A DNA stretch of 64,000 bases from Pseudomonas rhizophila (lineage in GTDB: Bacteria > Pseudomonadota > Gammaproteobacteria > Pseudomonadales > Pseudomonadaceae), in NCBI RefSeq assembly GCF_003033885.1, contig NZ_CP024081.1, positions 1,213,898 to 1,277,897 on the forward strand, in the 5' to 3' direction. The notes under the pieces were generated by a model. It did no database searches, was not told where the DNA came from, and saw only the letters and a list, made by a program, of their open reading frames with translations. The translations under genes and the position numbers were made by a program. Shown piece after piece: positions 34,141 through 42,555 of this stretch (positions within the stretch are counted from its first letter, which is position 1; each line of letters begins with the position of its first letter).

Positions 34141-34506
34141 TCAGACTACCGCGAAGTAGTGTTTGACAAAACTTTCGCTGACCACTTCCCACAATACCGG
34201 CGTACCTTTGGTCACGAACCAGCTGTCGCCGGCCTTGTAGCGGGTGCTCTGGCCGCTGGCTTCATCGGTCAGCACCACTTCGCCAGTGACCACGGTGGCC
34301 TGTTCGGCGAACGGATAAACCATTCGGAACTTGCCCTTGGTCGTGCCGAAGTAGGCGCTGCTGACCGCATCGGTGGGGGCGCCGAAGGTCATTTTGCCGA
34401 AGGCTTTGACTTCGCCTTCGAGAATCTGCGAACCGAGATCGGCGACGGTGCCCCAGGCGTCCAGGTCGGACAGCTGGATGTCTTTCTTGAGGTTGATAAG
34501 GGGCAT
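34141..34506 (-). CDS. small cupin-domain protein
   Basis: A 121-residue single-cupin protein. The conserved barrel segments are seen: YPFAEQATVVTGEVVLTDEASGQ and YKAGDSWFVTKGTPVLWEVVS. Metal-binding histidines are sparse compared with typical cupins, so it may bind a small molecule rather than catalyse. AGGAG lies before the ATG. Similar cupins often accompany amine oxidase genes (PuuB-type), and the next gene upstream encodes such an oxidase. Confidence 0.78.
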   Translation of the reverse strand: MPLINLKKDIQLSDLDAWGTVADLGSQILEGEVKAFGKMTFGAPTDAVSSAYFGTTKGKFRMVYPFAEQATVVTGEVVLTDEASGQSTRYKAGDSWFVTKGTPVLWEVVSESFVKHYFAVV

Positions 34507-34614
34507 GGCAGTGACTCCTGATGAGTGAAAAAAACAGCGGGTATGTATGTCTAGTACCGGTCCGTGAAGGCGCTGGGATCTGTGGGAGCGCCTAACTGAC
34601 TGGCATCATGGCCA

Positions 34615-35913
34615 TCAGCGACGGCCATTCCAGTAACCCGACAGCTGGTGCCAGGACTTGCCGGCGGTCAGCAGCAGTGGACGGATGGCGTCCTTGCCGA
34701 TGATGGTCGGACGCCTGACGGAGCTGACCAGGTCGTAGCGCGCCGAGCCTTCGCTCATGCCTTCGGCCAGCACCTTGCAGATGATGTGGCTGGGGGTGAC
34801 GCCAAAGCCTGAATAGCCCTGGACGAAAAACGCATTGCTGCGGCCGGGCAGGGTGCCGATCTGCGGAAACAGGTTCGGGCTGCACGCCATCGGGCCGCCC
34901 CAGGCCAGGTCGATCTTCACGTCCTTGAGGTACGGGAAAATCTTCAGCATCAGGCGCCGATTCCAGGCCTTGAGGTCCTGGGGGATGTGTTCTATCAACG
35001 GCGTCGCCGCACCGAACAGCAGGCGGTTTTCATTGGTGACGCGGTAGTAGTCGATCACCGGGCGAATATCGCTGTAGGCGCCGCGAATCGGGCTGATGCG
35101 CTGGATCAGCTCCTCCGACAATGGCTCGGTCATCATCTGGAAGGCATAGGTATTGATGGTCGAGCGATGCAGCTCCGGCTCCAGTTTGTTGAGGAAGCTG
35201 TCGCAGGCCCACAACAGCTTGCTGGCCTTGACCGAGCCACGCCCGGTGCGCACGGTGATGCGCTCGCCGTAGCTGACTTCCAGGGCCGGACTGTTCTCGA
35301 AAATCCGCACGCCGTGGCTGACCAGTGCCTTGGCTTCGCCCAGCAACAGGTTCAGCGAATGCACGTGCCCGCCGCCCATGTGCAGCAATGCACTGCTGTA
35401 GGCCTTGGACCCGATGATTTGCTGCACGTCGGAACCGCCGAGAAAGCGGATCTCATGCTTGCTGTTGATCGACTTGAAGTCTTTTTCCCAGGCCCGCAGG
35501 GTTTTTTCCTGGCGAGCGTTGAAGCCCATGTAGCCGTAGCCATGGCAGAAGTCGGCATCGATGTCGTACTTGGCGATGCGGTCCTTGATGATGTCCGCGC
35601 CCAGATCGCTGATCTCGAAGACCTGCCGCAGCCCGTCTTCTCCCACATCCTTCTTGATTTTTTCCAGGTCATGGCCGATGCCGGCCATGATCTGCCCGCC
35701 ATTGCGCCCGGTGCCGCCGAACCCCAGGTAACGCGCCTCCAGCACCACGATATTGGTAATGCCTTTTTCAGCGAGTTCCAGCGCGGTATTGATGCCGGAG
35801 AAACCGCCGCCAATCACCACGACGTCGGCTTCCACGTCCTGTTCCAGGGTTGGGAAACTGAGGTTGTATTTCTTGGTAGCGGTGTAATAGGTGGGCGTTT
35901 CGATATTGATCAT
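34615..35913 (-). CDS. FAD-dependent oxidoreductase, PuuB/D-amino acid oxidase-like amine oxidase
   Basis: A 432-residue flavoprotein of the DAO superfamily. The dinucleotide motif VVVIGGGFSG is at 31-40 with the acidic Glu after it (VLEARYLGFGGTGRNGGQ), typical of gamma-glutamylputrescine oxidase and related amine oxidases. The C-terminal FAD segment GYSGFGVTPSHI is present. The ATG at 35913 has AGG 8 bases upstream. Expected chemistry is oxidation of a primary or secondary amine to aldehyde or imine with release of hydrogen peroxide. It heads the minus-strand cluster with cupin, LuxR, MoaF and two SDRs, divergent from the hydroxylase gene at 36227. Confidence 0.83.
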   Translation of the reverse strand: MINIETPTYYTATKKYNLSFPTLEQDVEADVVVIGGGFSGINTALELAEKGITNIVVLEARYLGFGGTGRNGGQIMAGIGHDLEKIKKDVGEDGLRQVFEISDLGADIIKDRIAKYDIDADFCHGYGYMGFNARQEKTLRAWEKDFKSINSKHEIRFLGGSDVQQIIGSKAYSSALLHMGGGHVHSLNLLLGEAKALVSHGVRIFENSPALEVSYGERITVRTGRGSVKASKLLWACDSFLNKLEPELHRSTINTYAFQMMTEPLSEELIQRISPIRGAYSDIRPVIDYYRVTNENRLLFGAATPLIEHIPQDLKAWNRRLMLKIFPYLKDVKIDLAWGGPMACSPNLFPQIGTLPGRSNAFFVQGYSGFGVTPSHIICKVLAEGMSEGSARYDLVSSVRRPTIIGKDAIRPLLLTAGKSWHQLSGYWNGRR

Positions 35914-36070
35914 GACGCAACCTGACAAAGTGAAAAGAAACGCCGTGACAAGCGCCTTCGCAAGACACTGCACGCGATGGCCCTATTAAGAGCCCTGGTG
36001 CTGGCGCCTGTCTTGATCATCCGTGCCGGCGGATTTGATCGAGCGCGCCATGGCAGTGAAGGTCGCACCG

Positions 36071-36106
36071 TGGAAAGTACAATCTTGGGTCTGGAAGGTG
36101 CATTTT
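36071..36106 (+). promoter_or_regulatory. direct repeat TGGAARGTRCAWT, candidate AraC-type site
   Basis: TGGAAAGTACAAT at 36071 and TGGAAGGTGCATT at 36092 are direct repeats 21 bp apart (two helical turns), the spacing favoured by AraC-family activators. It is in the divergent region between the FAD oxidase and the hydroxylase (C2) gene, about 120-155 bp before the latter. HpaA or the FeaR-like protein are candidates. The rest of the 313-bp region 35914-36226 shows no gene. Confidence 0.45.
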
Positions 36107-36226
36107 TCAGTTGCCCCGGATTACCCATACTGAACGGGCCTTAATCACTGATTCCGCCATTTCTGCAGCACCGGGTTGCCGGGCAAAGGCGGGATCGGCA
36201 GATGCCAATAATAAAAGAGCCCGTCC

Positions 36227-37396
36227 ATGAAAAAGCCAAATCCGTTGCTCGAAGATCTCAAGCCTATCCTGCCGGTCATTGCCGCCAATGCCTTCCAGGC
36301 AGAGAAGGACCGTAGCGTTCCTGTCGAAAATATAGCCTTGCTCAAAGGTATCGGCATGCACCGGGCTTTCCAGCCGAAAAAGTACGGCGGCATGGAAATA
36401 TCGCTACCGCAGTTCGCCGACTGCATCGCGTTGCTGGCTGGCTCCTGCGCCAGCACCGCCTGGGCCATGAGCCTGTTGTGCACCCACAGCCATCAATTGG
36501 CAATGTTCCCGGCCAAAACCCAGGAAGAAGTCTGGGGTGACGATCCCGATGCGACTGCCAGTAGCAGCATTGCACCTTTCGGTCGCATCGAGGAGGTCGA
36601 GGGCGGTGTGATGTTCAGCGGCGAAATGGGCTGGAGCAGCGGCTGTGACCATGCCGAGTGGGCGATCGTGGGATTTCGCCGCAAAAATGCCGAAGGAACC
36701 CAGGACTATTGCTTCGCGGTGCTGCCTCGCAACGATTATGAAATCCGCGATGACTGGTACGCGGTAGGCATGCGCGGCAGTGGCAGCAAGACCTTGATCA
36801 TCGACAACGCGTTTGTGCCGGAACACCGGATTCAGAAAGCCAAGGACATGATGGAAGGCAAATCCGCCGGGTTTGGCCTGTACCCCGACAGCAAGATTTT
36901 CTACTCGCCGTATCGCCCGTATTTCGCCAGCGGTTTCTCCACCGTGAGCCTGGGTGTGGCGGAACGCATGCTAGAGGTTTTTCGCGAGAAAACCCGAACC
37001 CGCGTGCGCGCCTACACCGGCGCGGCGGTCGGCGCCGCCACTCCAGCGCTGATGCGCCTGGCCGAGTCCACTCATCAGGTGGCGGCAGCCCGGGCGTTTC
37101 TGGAGAAAACCTGGCAAGAGCATGCCGAGCACAGTGAGCGCCACCAATACCCCAGCCGCGAAACCCTGGCGTTCTGGCGGACCAACCAGGGGTACGCCAC
37201 CAAAATGTGCATTCAGGCAGTGGATCGCCTGATGGAAGCAGCCGGGGGTGGCGCCTGGTTCGAGACCAATGAACTGCAACGACTGTTCCGCGATGCCCAT
37301 TTGACCGGTGCTCACGCCTACACCGACTACGACGTCTGCGCGCAGATTCTGGGCCGTGAACTGATGGGCCTGGAGCCCGACCCCACCATGGTTTGA
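36227..37396 (+). CDS. acyl-CoA dehydrogenase-fold flavin monooxygenase, 4-hydroxyphenylacetate 3-hydroxylase C2-type
   Basis: A 389-residue protein of the group D flavin-dependent monooxygenases (C2 of Acinetobacter 4-hydroxyphenylacetate hydroxylase, HsaA-like), which share the acyl-CoA dehydrogenase fold: ENIALLKGIGMHRAFQPKKYGGMEI, the FSGEMGWSSGCDHAEW strand and the C-terminal LFRDAHLTGAHAYTDYD helices. It uses reduced flavin from the reductase encoded next (37468) to ortho-hydroxylate 4-hydroxyphenylacetate to homoprotocatechuate, the entry into the hpa pathway. This differs from the HpaB enzyme of enteric bacteria. The gene lies 71 bp before the reductase. Confidence 0.83.
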   Translation: MKKPNPLLEDLKPILPVIAANAFQAEKDRSVPVENIALLKGIGMHRAFQPKKYGGMEISLPQFADCIALLAGSCASTAWAMSLLCTHSHQLAMFPAKTQEEVWGDDPDATASSSIAPFGRIEEVEGGVMFSGEMGWSSGCDHAEWAIVGFRRKNAEGTQDYCFAVLPRNDYEIRDDWYAVGMRGSGSKTLIIDNAFVPEHRIQKAKDMMEGKSAGFGLYPDSKIFYSPYRPYFASGFSTVSLGVAERMLEVFREKTRTRVRAYTGAAVGAATPALMRLAESTHQVAAARAFLEKTWQEHAEHSERHQYPSRETLAFWRTNQGYATKMCIQAVDRLMEAAGGGAWFETNELQRLFRDAHLTGAHAYTDYDVCAQILGRELMGLEPDPTMV

Positions 37397-37467
37397 CCGC
37401 CTGCTCGCTGAGCCTGGCTCATATAAAAACAATTGAGGCCGTCGACTGAGGCGGCCGGGAGTCTTGT

Positions 37468-38409
37468 ATGTCTGATGTGTGCGATAGCGCTTTCGACACC
37501 CGTGCGTTTCGCCGGGCCCTGGGTAACTTTGCCACTGGCGTGACCGTGGTCACCGCGGCCGCCGAAGATGGTCGCAAGGTCGGTGTGACGGCCAACAGTT
37601 TCAACTCGGTGTCCCTGGATCCGCCGCTGATTCTCTGGAGCATCGACAAGCGCTCCAGCAGTCACGGTGTGTTCGAGGCCGCCAGCCATTTTGCGGTGAA
37701 CGTGCTGGCCGCCGATCAGATCGACCTGTCGAACAACTTCGCTCGGCCCAAGGAGGATCGGTTCGCCGAGATCCAGTTCGAGGCCGGGGAGGGAGGTGCT
37801 CCGGTGTTTGTCGATTGCTCGGCGCGTTTTCACTGTGAAAAATTCCAACAGGTCGATGGCGGTGATCACTGGATCATGATCGGTAAAGTCGTGGCGTTTG
37901 ATGATTACGGCCGCTCACCGTTGCTCTATCACCAGGGCGCCTACTCGATGATCTTGCCCCACACCCGCATGACCAAACGGGAGGAGGGACAGTCCCCCAG
38001 CAGTCACTTCCAGGGCCGTTTGAGCCACAACCTGTATTACCTGATGACCCAGGCGCTGCGGGCCTATCAGGCCAGTTACCAGCCGCGCCAGCTGTCCACC
38101 GGGCTGCGCACCAGCGAAGCACGGATGTTGATGGTGCTGGAAAACGATGCAGGGCTGAACCTGTGCGACCTGCAACGGGAAGTGGCGATGCCGGCGCGTG
38201 AGATCGAAGAGGCCGTGGCTAACCTCAAGCGCAAGGGCCTGGTCACCGATGAGGGCGAGCGAGTGCGTCTGACCGTCAAGGGCGTGGACGAAACCGAAGG
38301 ACTCTGGGCAATTGCCAAGGAGCAGCAGGACAAGGTATTCGGCCAGTTCAGCGAGCAACAGGTGGAGCATTTCAAGGCCGTGCTCAAAGGCGTCATCAAA
38401 GGCGCTTGA
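37468..38409 (+). CDS. flavin reductase with C-terminal MarR-like domain, 4-HPA hydroxylase C1-type
   Basis: A 313-residue two-domain protein. Residues about 1-170 are a flavin reductase of the HpaC/DIM6 type (RRALGNFATGVTVVTAAAEDG; SFNSVSLDPPLILWSIDKRSSSH; NLAADQIDL region). Residues about 205-313 form a MarR-like winged helix (SEARMLMVLENDAGLNLCDLQREVAMPAREIEEAVANLKRKGLV). In the Acinetobacter C1 enzyme this C-terminal domain binds 4-hydroxyphenylacetate and relieves autoinhibition of the reductase; length and order are the same here. GGGAG lies before the ATG. It supplies reduced flavin to the C2 protein at 36227. Confidence 0.88.
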   Translation: MSDVCDSAFDTRAFRRALGNFATGVTVVTAAAEDGRKVGVTANSFNSVSLDPPLILWSIDKRSSSHGVFEAASHFAVNVLAADQIDLSNNFARPKEDRFAEIQFEAGEGGAPVFVDCSARFHCEKFQQVDGGDHWIMIGKVVAFDDYGRSPLLYHQGAYSMILPHTRMTKREEGQSPSSHFQGRLSHNLYYLMTQALRAYQASYQPRQLSTGLRTSEARMLMVLENDAGLNLCDLQREVAMPAREIEEAVANLKRKGLVTDEGERVRLTVKGVDETEGLWAIAKEQQDKVFGQFSEQQVEHFKAVLKGVIKGA

Positions 38410-38441
38410 GTTGTTACAGGGGTTCAAGCGCGACACTCAGC

Positions 38442-38476
38442 CTTGTGGCGAGGAGAGAAATCCCTTCGCCCCAAGG
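38442..38476. repeat. REP remnant, family B
   Basis: A short degenerate hairpin, CTTGTGGCGAGG ... CTTCGCCCCAAGG, lacking the long central part. It lies after the flavin reductase gene. Confidence 0.6.
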
Positions 38477-38500
38477 TAACTTGGCGCCGAAGCTGTTAAG

Positions 38501-38524
38501 ATTTAGTTAACTCATTAACTAAAT
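38501..38524. promoter_or_regulatory. perfect 10-4-10 palindrome before hpaR, probable HpaR operator
   Basis: The arms ATTTAGTTAA and TTAACTAAAT are perfect complements around CTCA, ending 18 bp before the hpaR start. The inner core GTTAA-N4-TTAAC recurs at 46601, 46622 (one mismatch) and 29780 (one mismatch). Autoregulation through such a palindrome is usual for MarR-family repressors. Confidence 0.7.
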
Positions 38525-38542
38525 TTCCTCGCGAACACACCT

Positions 38543-38965
38543 ATGCCCAAACCGCGCCAATCCTTGACCCTCACCCTTCTACAGGCCCGTGAAGCGGCCA
38601 TGGGTTTTTTCCGTCCCTCCCTCAACCAGCACGGTTTGACCGAACAGCAATGGCGAGTCATCCGTATCCTCAGCCAGCACGACGAACTGGAGATCAATCG
38701 CCTGGCTGAACTGGCCTGCATTCTCAAACCGAGCATGACCGGCGTGCTGACGCGCATGGAAGCGGCGGGCATGGTGGAACGGCGCAAGGCCGAACAGGAT
38801 CAGCGGCGGGTGCTGGTGCGCCTGGCGCCGCAGGGGCAGGCGAGCTTCGATTCGATGAGCCAGAGCATGGAAGAGAATTACCAGCGTTTGCAGGGCAAGT
38901 TGGGGGAGCAGAAGTTGCAGACGTTGCTGGAGTTGCTCAATGACCTGAAAGCGATCAGGCGTTGA
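38543..38965 (+). CDS. hpaR: HpaR, MarR-family repressor of the homoprotocatechuate pathway (copy 1)
   Basis: A 140-residue MarR regulator. The winged-helix DNA-binding part is LTEQQWRVIRILSQHDELEINRLAELACILKPSMTGVLTRMEAAGMVERRKAEQDQRRVLVRLAPQGQ. It matches HpaR of hpa clusters in length and N terminus (RQSLTLTLLQAREAAM). It probably represses the hpa operon until homoprotocatechuate or 4-hydroxyphenylacetate binds. A perfect palindrome lies 18 bp upstream of its ATG. A second protein of the same length and high similarity is encoded at 47772. Confidence 0.9.
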   Translation: MPKPRQSLTLTLLQAREAAMGFFRPSLNQHGLTEQQWRVIRILSQHDELEINRLAELACILKPSMTGVLTRMEAAGMVERRKAEQDQRRVLVRLAPQGQASFDSMSQSMEENYQRLQGKLGEQKLQTLLELLNDLKAIRR

Positions 38966-38985
38966 GATCCCGGGTTGGTTAACGT

Positions 38986-39075
38986 CTGTGGGAGCAAGGC
39001 TTGCCCGCGATGAAGGCACCGCGGTCTCTCAGAAACCGAGGTGCCGGTTTCGCGAGCAAGCTTTGCTCCCACAGG
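38986..39075. repeat. REP/BIME element, family A variant
   Basis: CTGTGGGAGCAAGGCTTGCC on the left and GCGAGCAAGCTTTGCTCCCA on the right; the centre contains CACCGCGG and CCGAGGTGCCGG. It separates convergent hpaR and hpaI. Confidence 0.85.
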
Positions 39076-39104
39076 CCCCCTCTCCACAGAGGTTTGTGTT
39101 GCTA

Positions 39105-39902
39105 TCAGTACACACCTCTAGCCGCAGGTTTTGGTGTGTCTTTGAACGTCGCCGCAAGGCTTTGCAAACCGCGCATCAACACGGTTGTATCCACCCCCAC
39201 CGCGACAAACCCAGCGCCCAGCTCGATATAACGCCGGGCGAGCTGTTCATCGGCGCTGAGAATCCCGGCCGCTTTGCCGGCCTGGCGGATGCGGGCGATG
39301 GCGTCCTCGATGGCGGCTTGCACGGTCGGATGCCCGGGATTGCCACGAAAACCCATGGACGCGCTCAGATCCGCCGGACCTATGAAGACCCCGTCAACAC
39401 CTTCCACTGCGGCGATGGCATCCAGGTTGGCCAGGCCCTCGCGGCTTTCGATCTGCACCAGCAGGCACATCTGTTCGTCGGCCTTATCGAGGTAACCGGC
39501 AATACTGTTCCAGCGTGATGCACGGGCCAGCGCACTGCCGACGCCTCGGACGCCTTGAGGCGGGTAGTGAATGGCGCGCACCAGTTCGCGAGCCTGGCCG
39601 GCGCTTTCGACCATCGGCACCAGCAAGGTTTGCACACCGATGTCGAGCACCTGTTTGATCAATGCGGTGTCGCCGACCACTGGGCGGATCACCGGTTGGC
39701 TGGGGTAGGGGGCCACGGCCTGGAGCTGGCCGAGCATCCCGCGCACATCATTGGGCGCGTGTTCGCCGTCGATCAGCAACCAGTCGAAGCCGGCGTTGGC
39801 CGCCAGTTCCGCACAGTAGGCGTCGGCCAGGCCCAGCCACAGGCCAATCTGCGCCTCACCGCTGCGCAGCCGTTGCTTGAAGGTATTGATGGGCATGTCC
39901 AT
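39105..39902 (-). CDS. hpaI: 4-hydroxy-2-oxoheptane-1,7-dioate aldolase (HpaI)
   Basis: A 265-residue class II pyruvate aldolase. The active-site residues of the HpaI family are present: His48 in DGEHAP, Arg73 in VIRPVVGD, metal ligands Glu152 in VQIESREGL and Asp178 in GPADLSASM. It cleaves the hydrated intermediate to pyruvate and succinate semialdehyde, the last step of the pathway. The ATG at 39902 has GGAG 8 bases upstream; the next ATG (39896) lacks it. It is the final gene of the minus-strand hpa operon, 14 bp after hpaH. Confidence 0.93.
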   Translation of the reverse strand: MDMPINTFKQRLRSGEAQIGLWLGLADAYCAELAANAGFDWLLIDGEHAPNDVRGMLGQLQAVAPYPSQPVIRPVVGDTALIKQVLDIGVQTLLVPMVESAGQARELVRAIHYPPQGVRGVGSALARASRWNSIAGYLDKADEQMCLLVQIESREGLANLDAIAAVEGVDGVFIGPADLSASMGFRGNPGHPTVQAAIEDAIARIRQAGKAAGILSADEQLARRYIELGAGFVAVGVDTTVLMRGLQSLAATFKDTPKPAARGVY

Positions 39903-39916
39903 GAGTCAGTCTCCGA

Positions 39917-40720
39917 TCAGACGAAACGGCAAGCGATGGAACCGAGCATGTCGTAGTCGACATGGAAGGTATCCCCCGGGTTGGCCGCCACGGGACGGGT
40001 GAAGGAGCCACCTAGAATGATTTGCCCCGGCTGCAGGGTGACGTCGTAGGCCGCCAGTTTGTTCGCCAGCCAGGCCACGCCTTTGGCCGGATGATTGAGC
40101 ACCGCCGCCGAGACGCCGGATTCTTCGATCACGCCGTTGCGGTAGAGCACCGCAGGCACCTTGCGCAGGTCGATTTCAGTGGGGCGCACCGCGCGTCCGC
40201 CCATGACCACGCCGGCGTTGGCGGCATTGTCGGAGATGGTGTCGAAGACTTTGCGGGTGGCCTTGCTTTGTGGATCGATCTGCTGGATGCGGGCATCAAT
40301 GATTTCCAGTGCCGGGATCACCCATTCGGTGGCGTCCAGCACGTCGAATACCGTCACGTTCGGGCCTTTCAACGGCTTGCCGAGGATGAACGCCAGTTCC
40401 ACTTCCACCCGGGGCACGATGAAGCGCTCGAACGGGATGTCGGTGCCCTCGTCGAAGAACATGTCATCGAGCAGGGCACCATAGTCCGGCTCAGTGATGT
40501 TCGACGAGACCTGCATGGCCCGGGAGGTCAGGCCGATCTTGTGGCCGACCAGCTTGCGGCCGTCCTTGATCTTTTGCGCAACCCAGGCGCGCTGGATGGC
40601 GTAAGCGTCGTCCAGGGTGATATGCGGATGGTCGAGGGAAAACTGCCGCACCTGTTCGCGCGAACGTTCTGCGTGGTCGAGGCGGGCGGCGGCCTGCTGG
40701 ATGAGGTTTTGATCGAGCAT
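39917..40720 (-). CDS. hpaH: 2-oxo-hept-3-ene-1,7-dioate hydratase (HpaH)
   Basis: A 267-residue metal-dependent hydratase, exactly the length of the E. coli enzyme. The metal-binding Glu106 and Glu108 lie in [12 protein letters not shown], and the N-terminal signature [17 protein letters not shown] is present. It adds water to the product of HpaG. The start MLDQNLIQQ at 40720 has AGAG upstream with normal spacing; an ATG at 40729 is too close to it. It lies between hpaX (12 bp) and hpaI (14 bp). Confidence 0.93.
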   Translation of the reverse strand: MLDQNLIQQAAARLDHAERSREQVRQFSLDHPHITLDDAYAIQRAWVAQKIKDGRKLVGHKIGLTSRAMQVSSNITEPDYGALLDDMFFDEGTDIPFERFIVPRVEVELAFILGKPLKGPNVTVFDVLDATEWVIPALEIIDARIQQIDPQSKATRKVFDTISDNAANAGVVMGGRAVRPTEIDLRKVPAVLYRNGVIEESGVSAAVLNHPAKGVAWLANKLAAYDVTLQPGQIILGGSFTRPVAANPGDTFHVDYDMLGSIACRFV

Positions 40721-40732
40721 GAAGAGCATCTC

Positions 40733-42037
40733 TTATTGAGGGTTGACGATGGCGGCCTGGGTGCGAAGCACCAGCAGGCCCCCCACGGCGATGAGCAGCG
40801 CCAGCACATAAAGGGCCAGGCTGGCGCTCTGGGTGGTGTCGCGCATCCAGCCGATCAGATAGGGCGCCAGGAATGAGGCAATGCTGCCGAAGGAGCTGAT
40901 CAGTGCGATGCCGGCGGCCTGGGTGCTGTTGGACAGGAAGGCCGGTGGCAGTTGCCAGAACATCGGCAACGCTGCACTGGCACCCATACCCGCGATGATC
41001 AGGCCACCCAGTACCAGGGTTGGGCTGGTGGGTGAGAGACCGGCGATGGCAATGCCTGCCGCCGCCATCAGCAGCGGTACGCAGAGGTGCCAGCGCCGTT
41101 CGCGATGGCGGTCTGACGAACGGCCGCAGCCGATCATGAAAAAGCAGCCGGCCAGATACGGCACGGCGCTGAGCAATCCAACCTGACCGTCACTGCCGAT
41201 TCCGGCGCCGTGAATCAACGTGGGCATCCAGAAAGCCAGGGTGTTCACCGCCAGCATCACGGCGAAATACACCGCCACCAGCAACCAGACCTGCGGGTTG
41301 TTGAGAATCGCCGAGAACGAGGTGATGGATTTGCGTTGTTCTTCAACGCTCAGTTGCGCGCGCAATTGCTGTTTGGCTTGCGGTGTCAGCCAGTTGACCG
41401 TCTCGAAACTGTCCGGCAGGCACTTGAGCACCACCAGGCCGAGCAGAATCACCGGCAGCCCTTCGATGACGAACATCCACTGCCAGCCGCGCAGGCCACC
41501 GAAGTCATGAAAGTGTTCAAGGATGCCGCCCGACAAGGGCCCGCCAATCACGCCGGCCATCGGCACGGCAATGGCAAACAGCGCGGTCACCTGGGCGCGG
41601 CGTCGTGCCGGGTACCAACGGTTGAGAAAGACCAGAATGCCCGGGAAGAACCCGGCTTCGGCCACCCCCAGCAGAAAGCGCAACACGTAGAACCCAGCGG
41701 CGCTTTCGATCAGGAACATGCCGGTGGACAAAGCCCCCCAGACCACCATCAGCGTGGCGATCCAGCGGCGCGGGCCGACCCGGTCCAGGGCGATGTTGCT
41801 CGGCACGCCGAACAGCGCGTAGGCGATGAAGAACAGGCCCGCGCCGAAGCCATAGACCGTGTCGCTGAACTGCAGGTCGGCGCTCATCTGCATCTTGGCA
41901 AAGCCAATGTTGATGCGGTCCAGGTGGGCGAAAAGGTAGCAGACCAACAGCAATGGCATCAGTCGCCAGGTGACGGTGGCATGGGTGCGGTCGTGGGCGA
42001 TTGTGCCGGCAGTGTCGGCGGTATTGGCTGTGCTCAT
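40733..42037 (-). CDS. hpaX: MFS transporter, 4-hydroxyphenylacetate permease (HpaX)
   Basis: A 434-residue major facilitator of the anion:cation symporter type with twelve predicted spans. The loop 2-3 motif is NIALDRVGPRRW, and an early charged LDRINIGFAKMQM segment typical of aromatic-acid/tartrate-type members is present. It would import 4-hydroxyphenylacetate. No good ribosome binding site is seen; translation may depend on coupling. It is inside the hpa operon, between hpaF and hpaH. Confidence 0.88.
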   Translation of the reverse strand: MSTANTADTAGTIAHDRTHATVTWRLMPLLLVCYLFAHLDRINIGFAKMQMSADLQFSDTVYGFGAGLFFIAYALFGVPSNIALDRVGPRRWIATLMVVWGALSTGMFLIESAAGFYVLRFLLGVAEAGFFPGILVFLNRWYPARRRAQVTALFAIAVPMAGVIGGPLSGGILEHFHDFGGLRGWQWMFVIEGLPVILLGLVVLKCLPDSFETVNWLTPQAKQQLRAQLSVEEQRKSITSFSAILNNPQVWLLVAVYFAVMLAVNTLAFWMPTLIHGAGIGSDGQVGLLSAVPYLAGCFFMIGCGRSSDRHRERRWHLCVPLLMAAAGIAIAGLSPTSPTLVLGGLIIAGMGASAALPMFWQLPPAFLSNSTQAAGIALISSFGSIASFLAPYLIGWMRDTTQSASLALYVLALLIAVGGLLVLRTQAAIVNPQ

Positions 42038-42087
42038 GATTTTGTACTTTTTGTCAGAGAGGCCGAAGGGCGAACGGGCAGGCGGGT

Positions 42088-42480
42088 TTAATGGGCCTGG
42101 GCGTTGAGGAAGGCGTGAACGTTGTTGGCCTTGAAGTTGAGCTGTTCGTGCAGCTCGATCATCTCGAACGACAGCGCCAGCAAGCGCTGGGCCTGGAGTT
42201 CGGCGAAGTGCGCGGTGATCACTTCAAAGAGCTTTTGCGCCACTTTCTGGCGGGTAGCCAGGTCACGGCCATGGCCGACCTTCAAGGTCATGTGGACGAA
42301 GGCATAGTCGTGCTTGCCGTCGGCCATGCGCCAGGTATCCAGGCGCACACCACGGCTGCGGATACCACCCAGGGGAAACACACCGCTGTCACCCAGCAGG
42401 GTGTGAACCTTTTCAAACAGGCCGGGCAGATCGGCCTGTTGTTCGATGTTGTCGGTGTATTCGGCAATGAAGTGGGGCAT
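42088..42480 (-). CDS. hpaF: 5-carboxymethyl-2-hydroxymuconate isomerase (HpaF)
   Basis: A 130-residue tautomerase-family enzyme. The mature N terminus is Pro2 (MPHFIAEYTDN), the catalytic base of the family. It isomerises 5-carboxymethyl-2-hydroxymuconate before decarboxylation by HpaG. The strong ribosome binding site AGGAGG lies just before the ATG at 42480, which supports this start over the longer frame to 42528. Confidence 0.93.
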   Translation of the reverse strand: MPHFIAEYTDNIEQQADLPGLFEKVHTLLGDSGVFPLGGIRSRGVRLDTWRMADGKHDYAFVHMTLKVGHGRDLATRQKVAQKLFEVITAHFAELQAQRLLALSFEMIELHEQLNFKANNVHAFLNAQAH

Positions 42481-42555
42481 GGAGGCCTCCTGCGTCGGCA
42501 GCTGTGAGTGGCAAACTTCAAGCGGCAAGTCGAGGTGGTCGGCTGCCGCTGTGGC

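Noticed and set aside
35913..35973. Lipoprotein-like N terminus (LSGC lipobox) ahead of the FAD oxidase
   Set aside because: The extension has no ribosome binding site, and DAO-family amine oxidases are cytoplasmic. The ATG at 35913 has a proper AGG and fits the family N terminus.
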